Position numbers and translations under genes: made by a program
Source: Actinoplanes sp. TBRC 11911
GTDB lineage: Bacteria > Actinomycetota > Actinomycetes > Mycobacteriales > Micromonosporaceae
Assembly (NCBI RefSeq): GCF_012933445.1
Contig: NZ_JABBNC010000001.1
Coordinates: 62,001-126,000 of the forward strand
DNA: 64,000 nt
Reading direction: 5' to 3'
Shown: positions 50,460-58,700 of the stretch, piece by piece
Layout: every line of letters begins with the position of its first letter
Numbering within the stretch: position 1 is the first letter of the stretch
The notes under the pieces: generated by a model
The model's input: the letters and a program-made list of their open reading frames with translations, nothing else
Databases searched by the model: none
Told to the model about the DNA's origin: nothing

Positions 50460-50987
50460 ATGAGCCTGACCATTCCGGAGATCGCCACCGACGACCCACG
50501 ATGGACCCGGCAGGGCGCCATCTACGTGCCCGCCGACGGGGGCGTGACCAGGTGGGTCGCCGGTGATGTCTACTCGACCAAGGTGTCCGGCGCGGACACC
50601 GCCGGGGCGTTCTCGTTCATCGAGGCCTCGGTGCCGGCCGGGGCCGGGCCCGTTGCGCACACGCACAACAGCAACGACGAGGCGTTCTACTTATTATCGG
50701 GCGAGCTCGAGTTCCTCGACGGCGACCGCACCTTCGTCGCCCGCCCCGGCGATTTCGTCTACGTGCCGCGCAACACCCGGCACCGCTTCAAGAACATCGG
50801 CTCGCACACCGCGAAGATGGTCTTCATGTTCACGCCGGCCGGCCCCGAGCGGGGCTTCGAGATCGTCGGCGAACCGGCCCGGCCCGGCGTTCAGGCGCCA
50901 CCGATGGGGATGCCCACGCCGGAGCAGATGGACGAGATGATGCGGCCGGAGTCCAAGGTGGACACCATCATGATGCCGGAGAGCTGA
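50460..50987 (+). CDS. Cupin-domain protein
   Basis: A 175-residue single-cupin protein. The first motif is VAHTHNSNDEAFYLLSGELE (His-His-Glu metal ligands, residues about 66-85), and the second is PGDFVYVPRNTRHRFKNIG (His near 109). Such proteins are often quercetinase-like dioxygenases or isomerases, or simple binding proteins. GAGAGGG precedes the ATG. It sits directly behind the large operator at 50387-50430, and its 3' end overlaps the convergent TetR gene by 20 bp, so the pair is probably a dedicated repressor-target unit. Confidence 0.9.
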   Translation: MSLTIPEIATDDPRWTRQGAIYVPADGGVTRWVAGDVYSTKVSGADTAGAFSFIEASVPAGAGPVAHTHNSNDEAFYLLSGELEFLDGDRTFVARPGDFVYVPRNTRHRFKNIGSHTAKMVFMFTPAGPERGFEIVGEPARPGVQAPPMGMPTPEQMDEMMRPESKVDTIMMPES

Positions 50988-51594
50988 GCCGCGGCAGCAA
51001 CCCGTCGAGGACCAGGCGGGCGAGATCCTCGGCGCGGGCGGCGCGCTCGGCCGGGGTCACCTCGCCGGTGCCGGACAGGCGGCGGGCCAGCGGCTCGTGG
51101 GTCAGCGCCAGAGCCGGCCCGGTGATGGCGAAGAAGACCGTCTCCGGCGGGACGTCCGGAAGCAGCCGGACCAGTAGCGGCCGCCACAGTTCGAAGACCG
51201 GGCCGATGAAATGCTCGGTCAGGTAATCCAGACGATCGGAGTCGCGGCCGGACTCGTCGGCGATGATGCGGTTCATGACGTAGAGGTCGGCCGCGTCCCG
51301 GTAGAGTTCGGCCACGATGTGGCGCAGCCGCTGCTCGTCGGTGTGGGCGGCGTCCGCGACCATCGACTCCATACGAGCCATTCGCGGGCGCATCGCCTCG
51401 TCGATCACCGCGCGCCAGAAGCCGGCCTTCGAGGCGTACCGGTCGTTGATGAAGTTGTGGCTGACCTCGAGGCGTTTCGCGAGCTCACGCACCGAGGTCG
51501 CGTCGTAGCCCAGTTCGGCGAACGCGTCCAGGCCGTGCGCGAGCACCTCGGACTCGGGAAGGCCGACGGGCGCGTTGCGGTGGCGGGCGGTCAT
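50968..51594 (-). CDS. TetR-family transcriptional repressor
   Basis: A 208-residue regulator with a TetR helix-turn-helix near the N-terminus (SVRELAKRLEVSHNFINDRY, residues about 34-53) and a helical effector domain with TEHFIGPVFELWRPLLVRLL. ATG 51594 was chosen; GTG 51609 would add five residues. The gene is convergent with the cupin gene. It probably binds the 19-bp inverted repeat in front of that gene; no comparable repeat was seen before its own start, so autoregulation is not evident. Confidence 0.9.
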   Translation of the reverse strand: MTARHRNAPVGLPESEVLAHGLDAFAELGYDATSVRELAKRLEVSHNFINDRYASKAGFWRAVIDEAMRPRMARMESMVADAAHTDEQRLRHIVAELYRDAADLYVMNRIIADESGRDSDRLDYLTEHFIGPVFELWRPLLVRLLPDVPPETVFFAITGPALALTHEPLARRLSGTGEVTPAERAARAEDLARLVLDGLLPRLSSPAS

Positions 51595-51730
51595 CCCGTC
51601 AGTGTGCACCAGGTGGTGATCCCGGTCGCAAGGCCGCGCTGAGTTCGCTTTGCGATGTCACATGGCGCGCGTCCACCGCGTCATACCCGGGCTTGCGCAT
51701 TTCGCACACCGGAAAGAGACAGGAACAATA

Positions 51731-52837
51731 ATGATCTGGACTGCCGGATTCCGCACCGCCGTGATCGACCCACGGGAAAAGCTCCAGTTCGGTGAGCCAC
51801 GAGGCTTCGCCGATCAGACCGTGAGCCAATTGCTGCAGATGGCCGGCGGCGGAGACGCCTTCCGGGTGCGGCTGACGAACCGCTACGGCCGGACTCCGCT
51901 GGTGATCGGCGCCGCGACGGTCCGTACCGCTCATCAACGCACGCCCCTGCCCCTGACCTTCGACGGTGCCGCGCGGTTCGTCATCGCCGCGGGTGCCGAG
52001 GCCGTCTCCGACCCGGTCGATGTGCCGGTCGCGGCCGGGAGCGACATCGTCCTCAATCTGTATTTCCCGGAGCGAACCGATCTGGCGACCTATTCGCACC
52101 GGCCGGCCGAGATCGCGCGGATCGTGGCCGGCGATCAGACCGCCGCGCGCCCGTTCGCCGGGATCGAACGGGCGGAGGCCCGGTATTTCGTCTCGGGTGT
52201 CGATGTACCGGCCCCGGACCACCGCATGATCGGCGCCGCGTTCGGCGACTCCTGGTTCGAGGGCGTCGGCACCACGCCGGGCGCGAAGCAGCGCTCGGTC
52301 GATTTCCTCAACCGGCGCCTGCGCAACGGATGGATCGTCAACCTCGGCATCTCCGGGAACCGCCTGCTGCGCGACGGCGTGGGAGAAGCCGCGCTGGCGC
52401 GGTTCGAGCGCGAGGTTCTCTCGATACCCGCGCTGACCCACGTCCTGGTCAGCTTCGGCATCAACGACCTGATCCTGCCCGACATGCTCGGGGAGCCCGC
52501 GGTGTCCGCCGGCGACCTCATCGCCGGCTACATCGAACTGGCCGAGCGCGCGCACCTGGCCGGACTGCGGATTCTGGTGTCCACCATCGGCCCGTTCGCC
52601 GGCTACACCCCCGAGACACGGATGCCGGAGCTCCTCGCGGTCCGCCGCGAGGTCAACGACTGGATCCGCACCGCGCGGTACTTCGACGGCGTCTTCGATG
52701 TGGCGCGGGCGGTCGCCGATCCCCGGTTTCCCGACTACATCCACCGCGACCTGGACTCCGGTGACGGCCTGCACCTCAACGAGGTCGGCACCGAGGTCAT
52801 GGCCGACACCGTCGACATCCGCGATCTCACGCTGTGA
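51731..52837 (+). CDS. SGNH/GDSL hydrolase
   Basis: A 368-residue esterase-like protein. An N-terminal beta-rich domain (residues about 1-160) precedes the SGNH domain: block I GAAFGDSWFEG near 168 with the catalytic Ser, block II NLGISGNRLLRDG, block III FGINDLI and block V GDGLHLNEVG near 343 with Asp and His. This two-domain layout is seen in secreted esterases, but no signal peptide is visible, so the protein may be cytoplasmic. ATG 51731 has AGGA 6 nt upstream. A strong bidirectional terminator follows. Confidence 0.9.
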   Translation: MIWTAGFRTAVIDPREKLQFGEPRGFADQTVSQLLQMAGGGDAFRVRLTNRYGRTPLVIGAATVRTAHQRTPLPLTFDGAARFVIAAGAEAVSDPVDVPVAAGSDIVLNLYFPERTDLATYSHRPAEIARIVAGDQTAARPFAGIERAEARYFVSGVDVPAPDHRMIGAAFGDSWFEGVGTTPGAKQRSVDFLNRRLRNGWIVNLGISGNRLLRDGVGEAALARFEREVLSIPALTHVLVSFGINDLILPDMLGEPAVSAGDLIAGYIELAERAHLAGLRILVSTIGPFAGYTPETRMPELLAVRREVNDWIRTARYFDGVFDVARAVADPRFPDYIHRDLDSGDGLHLNEVGTEVMADTVDIRDLTL

Positions 52838-52842
52838 ACGAA

Positions 52843-52874
52843 GGGGCAGCGGTTCGTGTCCGAACCGCTGCCCC
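52843..52874. terminator. Bidirectional 14-bp hairpin terminator
   Basis: GGGGCAGCGGTTCG pairs perfectly with CGAACCGCTGCCCC around TGTC. It separates the convergent hydrolase and beta-helix genes and closes the secreted-protein operon. Confidence 0.8.
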
Positions 52875-52890
52875 CCGGGTTGTTGCTGCT

Positions 52891-53865
52891 TTACAGGTCA
52901 GCCGCGCCGGCCGCGGTGGCCTCCTGCACGGCCGCGGTACGGCGCGAGTCGGCCTTCGACTCGTCGTCGCGGTCGACCGTGGAACGGGCCATCGACTTGG
53001 CCGCCGCCCGGGCCGCCGCCGGCGCCGGGTCGTTGGTCACGCCGCGGCGGATCCGGTTGTTGTCGGCGATCTGCGCGACCGGGTTGTTCCCGGTCGCGGT
53101 CAGCGTGCCGTCGATGATGTTGTCGTCGACGGTGACGCCGCCCGTGGTGCTGGTGATGCTGACGTCCTTGCCGAAGAAGCCGCCCGAAGCACACGAGTCG
53201 AGCGAGCCGTTCGGGCCGAGCTGGACGCCGCCGAGGTTGCCGGCGAACGTCGTCTTGCCGCGCACCGAGCTGCCGCAGAGCACGCTGCCGTTCGCGCTGT
53301 TCAGCACCGACACCGTGCCGTCCACGAACGAGTCGTGCAAGTCGGTGTAGTAGGTGCCATTTGTCGTCAGATTTCCGGAAATCTCGGTGTTTGCGTCCAG
53401 CCGCACCTCACCGGCCTGCGCGTTCACCGTCCCGGTGATCGACGTGCCCTCGACGAACAGGAAGCTGTCGATGGCCGTCGTCCCCTTCGCCCGGACGGTG
53501 ACGTTGCCGCTGTCCGCGTCCTTCAGGTAGACCCCGTACCCGCCGGCCGCCAGCACCACGGGCCCGCCGATGGTGGTTTCCGACGCGTCCAGGTAACCGT
53601 TGCCGGCCACGTTCACCGAACCGGCCAGGTTGCCGCCGGTGATGACCAGGTTCCCGCCGTTGGCGACGCTGACGTTGCCGGTGACGATCGTGCCTTCGAG
53701 GGAGCAGGACTCCCCCGCCGGGACGTACAGGTCGTTCGGCACGGTGACCGCGCCGCCGGTGCCGATGCAGTAGGTGACGAGGGCGGCACTGGCCGGGGCG
53801 GCGGCGAGACCGGCGGTGACGAGTCCGGCGGCCAGCGCTAACGAAATGGCGGTCCGTCTGGGCAT
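52891..53865 (-). CDS. Secreted beta-helix-like repeat protein
   Basis: A 324-residue protein with a Sec signal (MPRRTAISLALAAGLVTAGL through ASA near 35). It is followed by short irregular repeats rich in Gly, Val, Asn and Thr, such as LVITGGNLAGSVNVAGNGYL and GEVRLDANTEISGNLTTNG, which suggest a right-handed beta-helix like polymer-forming (bactofilin-related) or pectin-lyase-like proteins. Three or four cysteines (YCIGTGG, SCSLEG, LCGSS, DSCASG) may make disulfides. The C-terminus is charged (STVDRDDESKADSRR). ATG 53865 has GGGAG 7 nt upstream; ATG 53889, which overlaps the preceding stop, is the alternative. It is the last gene of the operon; function unknown. Confidence 0.85.
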   Translation of the reverse strand: MPRRTAISLALAAGLVTAGLAAAPASAALVTYCIGTGGAVTVPNDLYVPAGESCSLEGTIVTGNVSVANGGNLVITGGNLAGSVNVAGNGYLDASETTIGGPVVLAAGGYGVYLKDADSGNVTVRAKGTTAIDSFLFVEGTSITGTVNAQAGEVRLDANTEISGNLTTNGTYYTDLHDSFVDGTVSVLNSANGSVLCGSSVRGKTTFAGNLGGVQLGPNGSLDSCASGGFFGKDVSITSTTGGVTVDDNIIDGTLTATGNNPVAQIADNNRIRRGVTNDPAPAAARAAAKSMARSTVDRDDESKADSRRTAAVQEATAAGAADL

Positions 53866-53885
53866 CTCTATTCTCCCTAGCTTGC

Positions 53886-55709
53886 TCATGAGCCGATGTC
53901 CGATCGGGCGGCCGCGCGGACGATGTCCCCCTGCTGCCGCTTGGTCAGCGTGCCGCCGGTCACCAGTGGCGCGGTGACCGACTCGACGTGCCGCACGAAC
54001 GCGGCGTGGTCCGCGTACGAGCCGTTCTCGTCGACGAGATCGTTGATGGTGCAGCCGTTGCCGGTCTCCTTGTTCGGCACCTTCGTGTCGCTGCCGCCGA
54101 TGACGACGGTGGCGCGGGTGTCGCCGCCCGGGCATTCGTCCGAGCCCGAGGCCACGATGGTGAAGGTGACCGCTTCCTCGGCCGACTTGTTGCCGGCCGC
54201 GTCGGTGGCCCGGAACTTCACCGTGTGCGCCCCGGTGGCACGTACGACAACCGGTGCGGTGTAAGCCGTCCAGGCACCGCCGTCGACCGCGTACTCGACG
54301 GAGGTGACCGCCGATTCGCTGTCGGTCGCGGTCACCCGGACGGTGGCCACGCCGACGTAGGCGCCGTTGGTGTCCCGGTCACCCGCGACCGTCGCGGTGA
54401 CGGTGGGCGGCGTGGTGTCCGGCGTCCGCGGCGCCACCACGACGAACGAGGACGTCTGCTGGGCCGAGGTGTTGCCGGCGACATCGGTCGCCCGATACCG
54501 CAGCGTGTGGTTCCCGACCGAGCTGATGACAACCGGATTCCCGTACGCCGTGAACGCCGCACCGTCCAACGAGTACTCCACCCGGGCCACCCCGGATTCG
54601 CTGTCGGTCGCGGTCAGCGTCGCCGTCGCCGTGCCGACGAAGTTGCCGCTGCCGTCGCGGTCCCCGGTGATCTGCGCGGTCACCGTCGGCGCCGTGGTGT
54701 CCGCCGTCTGCGGCGCCACGATGACGAAGTGGGCCATCTGCTCGGCGGACGTGTTCCCGGCGACATCGGTCGCGCGGTAATGCAGCATGTGCATCCCGAC
54801 CGAGCTGATGACAACCGGATTCCCGTACGCCGTGAACGCCGCACCGTCCAACGAGTACTCCACCCGGGCCACCCCGGATTCGCTGTCGGTCGCGGTCAGC
54901 GTCGCCGTCGCCGTGCCGATGTAGTTCCCGTCGCCGTCCCGGTCGCCGGCGAGCTGCGCCGTCACCGTCGGAGGCGTGACGTCCTCGTCCGGCTCCGGCT
55001 CGACCACCCGGAACTGCACCGAACCCACCGCGGACGTGTTGCCCGCGTGGTCCGTGGCCCGGAACTGGACACTGTGGTCACCGAGCGCGGTCACCACCAC
55101 CGGGTTCGTGTACGGCTCGAATCCGGTGTCGTCGATCTGGTATTCGACGGTGTCGACGCCCGAGCCGGTGTCCGTGGCGGTCACCGTCACGGTCGCCGAC
55201 CCGACGTAGTTGCCGGCGCCGTCCCGGGTGCCGGCCGCCGACCCGGTCACCGCCGGCGGGGTGGTGTCGGCCGGGCCGCCGCCGTCGGTGACGGTCAGCT
55301 CGCCGACCATGGCGCTGTGCCCCGGCATCGAGCAGAAGAAGCGGTACTTGCCCGGCGTCAGCGTCACCGTCGCCGTCTGCAGCCCGCCGGTGGGGTCGAA
55401 CGGACTGGCCAGCAGGTTCAGGTTGACGTCGTGGTTGTAGCCCTCGGTCGAGGTGTCGAAGGTCAGGGTGTGCGGCATCCCGGTGGTGTTCCCGGTCGCC
55501 GCGCTGTTCTCGAAGACGATGGTCGCCGCGCCGGCCACGGCCGTGGTCGTGACCGACTTGTAGCGGGTGATGTCACCGTCCGCGGTCCAGTTGAGGACCT
55601 GGGCGGCGGCCCGCGCCGGCGCGGCCTGCGCCGGCGGGGCACCAAAACCCGCGACCATCGTCAGCAGCGCTACGGCGAGCACTGCCTTGAGGCGTACGGG
55701 AAATCTCAT
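53886..55709 (-). CDS. Secreted cupredoxin with four Ig-like repeats and unnamed C-terminal module
   Basis: A 607-residue secreted protein. After a signal peptide (ends APPAQA, about residue 29) comes a plastocyanin/azurin-like domain (about 35-145), whose copper ligands are visible as His in MPHTLTF and Cys, His and Met in RFFCSMPGHSAMVG. Four Ig-like repeats of about 94 residues follow (each with DRDG-NY-GTATATLTATD, VEYSLDG and YRATDVAGNTS), then a final 75-residue module with NGCTINDLV and HAAFVRHVESV that recurs in the next upstream protein. It could shuttle electrons to or from the multicopper oxidase of the same operon. ATG overlaps the preceding stop. Confidence 0.9.
   Translation of the reverse strand: MRFPVRLKAVLAVALLTMVAGFGAPPAQAAPARAAAQVLNWTADGDITRYKSVTTTAVAGAATIVFENSAATGNTTGMPHTLTFDTSTEGYNHDVNLNLLASPFDPTGGLQTATVTLTPGKYRFFCSMPGHSAMVGELTVTDGGGPADTTPPAVTGSAAGTRDGAGNYVGSATVTVTATDTGSGVDTVEYQIDDTGFEPYTNPVVVTALGDHSVQFRATDHAGNTSAVGSVQFRVVEPEPDEDVTPPTVTAQLAGDRDGDGNYIGTATATLTATDSESGVARVEYSLDGAAFTAYGNPVVISSVGMHMLHYRATDVAGNTSAEQMAHFVIVAPQTADTTAPTVTAQITGDRDGSGNFVGTATATLTATDSESGVARVEYSLDGAAFTAYGNPVVISSVGNHTLRYRATDVAGNTSAQQTSSFVVVAPRTPDTTPPTVTATVAGDRDTNGAYVGVATVRVTATDSESAVTSVEYAVDGGAWTAYTAPVVVRATGAHTVKFRATDAAGNKSAEEAVTFTIVASGSDECPGGDTRATVVIGGSDTKVPNKETGNGCTINDLVDENGSYADHAAFVRHVESVTAPLVTGGTLTKRQQGDIVRAAARSDIGS
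54512..54919. repeat. 126-bp identical DNA repeat within the Ig-like domains
   Basis: Positions 54512-54637 and 54794-54919 are identical over 126 bp, with a 282-bp (94-codon) period. This shows recent duplication or gene conversion between Ig-like repeats 2 and 3. Confidence 0.85.
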
Positions 55710-58700
55710 AGAGCACGCACCCGGATGTCGCGGAATTCGACGATGTCGGTGTCGCTGTGGTTCTGCAGGCCGATCAGGCCCTCGGCGAACTGCCGCAGGT
55801 CGGTCGGCGGGTCACCGGCGCGCGAGGACTGCTTGCCGGGGGTGTTGTCGAACTCCTTGATGACCGTGCCGTTGCGGATCAGCGTGTAGTGCTGGCCGAC
55901 GACCCGGATCTCGTAGTCGTTCCACACGTTCTTCGCGGTCACCTGCGCCTGCGCGAGGGTGTTCGGCGAGAAGTTGTAGATCGAGCCGGTCTTCTGCGGC
56001 TCGGACCCCTCACCGTCGTAGATCTGGATCTCGTGTCCACAGTAGATGGCCACCCAGGCTTGCGAGGTGCGCGCCGATCCGACCGTCCCGCAACTGCCCG
56101 CGGGCCGTTGGTCCAGCGGGATGCGCGGGTCGGGGAACCGGGTGAAGACTCCGCTGTTGCCGCGGGCGGTCCCGGGGGCGACGTCCTTGAATTGCAGCTT
56201 CAGCGAGAAGTCCTTGAAGGGCTTGGTGTAGTAGAGCATCCCGAGCCCGCCGCTCGGCCGCAGCGTGCCGTCGGCGGTGAGGCTGAACTGCCCGCTCGGC
56301 GCCTGTGCCCAGTCGGTCAGCGATTCCGGCGTGCCGTTGAAGATCGACACGTAGCCGGTGTGCCCGGCCCGGCCGATCGGCGAGCTCGCCGCGACCCGGG
56401 TCAGCGTGCCGGCCTCCCGGCTGTTGATCTTGCCGTCCTTCTGCAGGTTGCCCGCCACCGTGGTGACGTGCCGGACGAACGCGTCGTGCGTGTCCCACTG
56501 CGCCTCGTCGGTGATCAGGTCGTCGATGGTGCAGCCCAGGCCGAGGTCACGGTTCGCGAGCCCGGTGTCGGTCTCGTCGAAGCGTACGGTCGGCGACGGG
56601 TCGGTGGTGGCACAGCCCGCGGCGATCGGCTTCTGCACTGTCTCCTTGACCCCACCCGCGTAGGTGATGGTCAGCGAGGCCGCGTAGTTGCCCACCGAGG
56701 TGTAGGTGTGCCGGGGGTTCGCCTCGGTCGAGGTGGTCCCGTCACCGAAGTTCCACTCGTACGCCAGCCCGCCGGACTTGGCCGCGGAGAAGGCGAAGGT
56801 GAGCGGCTGGTCCTGCACCGCCACGGCGTTCGCGGTCGGGGCCGGCGTCGCCGGGCCACCCTGGTAGGTGATGCGGATCAGCTTCTGGTTGGAGCTCAGG
56901 CTGAAGAAGCCGCCCGCGTAGTCCAACATGTACAGTGCGCCGTCCGGGCCGAACTTCGCGTCCATCCAGGCCTGCAGCTGGTTGCTGCCGCTGCCGGACG
57001 GGATGATGGACCGCAGCGACTCGCCGAACGCCGGCGGCTGCTGCGTCGGCACGCCGGCCGGGTCGACCGTCACCGCGACGCGGTTCGCCGCGTTCGACTC
57101 GTCACCGATGAACCACTTGTTGTTCCAGTACTCCGGCCACGCGACGGTGCTCTTCGGGTCGACCAGGTCCTTGTGGTAGGTCGGGCCGGACATGATGGCC
57201 TGGCCGCCGCCGCGGAAGTACGGCTGCGTGTAGGTGGCCTCGGACGCCTTGTAGCTGGGCAGGCCGCTGCCGTCGGTGCGGGTCGGGAAGACCGGGCCGC
57301 CGCCGTCCGGCGAGAACCAGATCATGTTGTTCTTGATCGGCGGCAGGTCCACCAGGCCGGTGTTGCGCGGCGAGTTGTTCTGCGGGTGGTCGCAGTCGTA
57401 CCAGCCGGTCAGCACCGTGGCGTCGGTGTTGCTGCGGTCGCGGTACGGCTGCTTGTTGCCCATGCAGTACGGCCAGCCGTGGTTACCGGCCTCGGTGATG
57501 ATGGTGGCGGTCTCGTACTTCGCCGGGCCCAGCTCCGGGTTCGGCGACGAGGCGTCCGGGCCCACCCAGCCGGCGGTCAGCCACTGGGTCTTCGGGTCGA
57601 TCGCGAGGCGGGCGATGTTGCGCACGCCCATCACGTAGATCTCCGGGCGGGTCTTCTCGGTTCCCGGCGGGAACAGGTTGCCCTGCGGGATCGTGTACGT
57701 GCCGTCCGCCTCCGGGTGGATGCGGATGATCTTGCCGGCCAGGTCGTTCGTGTTGCCGGCCGTACGACGAGCGTCCTGGAACGACGTCCCCATGTATTCC
57801 TGGGTCCAGTTGTTCCCGGAGTAACCGCTCGAACCCTCGGACGAGTTGTTGTCGCCGGAGCCGACGTACAGGTTGCCCTTGGCGTCGAACGTCATGCCGC
57901 CGCCGGCGTGGCAGCAGCTGTGGATCTGCACCGGCCACTTCAGCAGGTCCTTGCGGGTGCCCTGGTCGATGGTCCGGTTCACCTTGTCGTAGGTGAGCCG
58001 CGAGATGGTGCGGTAGCCGATCCGCTTGTCCCGGTCGATCGACTCGTGCGGCATCCAGTACACGTAGAGCCAGCCGTTGTCGGCGAACTTCGGGTCCGGC
58101 ACGATGCCGAGCAGGCCCTCCTCGTTCTTGACCAGCTCGGAGCCGCTGCCCCGGTTACCCATCACCGGCAGCGTGGTGAGCAGCTTGGCCGTCTTGGTCA
58201 CCGGGTCCCAGTTGTGGATGGTGCCGCAGCCCAGGCCCACGTTCGGGTTGCTCCAGTCGACGACCGGCCCGGTCGGGCAGGCGGCCTTGCCGACGTAGAA
58301 GACGGTGCCGTCCGGGGTGATCGTCATGCCGTGCGGCTCGCCGATCTGGTCGAGCTGACCGGTCTGGTTGGTGGTGGTCAGGCGCTCCACCTTGTAGTTC
58401 GAGGCGATGCTGGCCTGGCAGTCGCCGCGGGTGATGCCGGTGGTCCAGGCCAGCGCGCCGCTGAGGTGCTTGCGGAACGAGTCCTCGCCGTAGCTGCCGT
58501 CGGTGTGTCCCATGCCGGTGTAGAAGGACCGGCCGCCGTCGTAGTCACGGCACCAGGAGATCGGGTGGAACGGACCGTTCGCGGTCACGCCCGCGTCGTA
58601 GTGGCGCTCCTCGACCTGCGCGACCGTGTGTACGGTGCCGACCGGGTTCGGGGCCCAGTTGTTCCAGCGGTCCTCGCGAGTCACCGTCAGCGGCAGGTCC

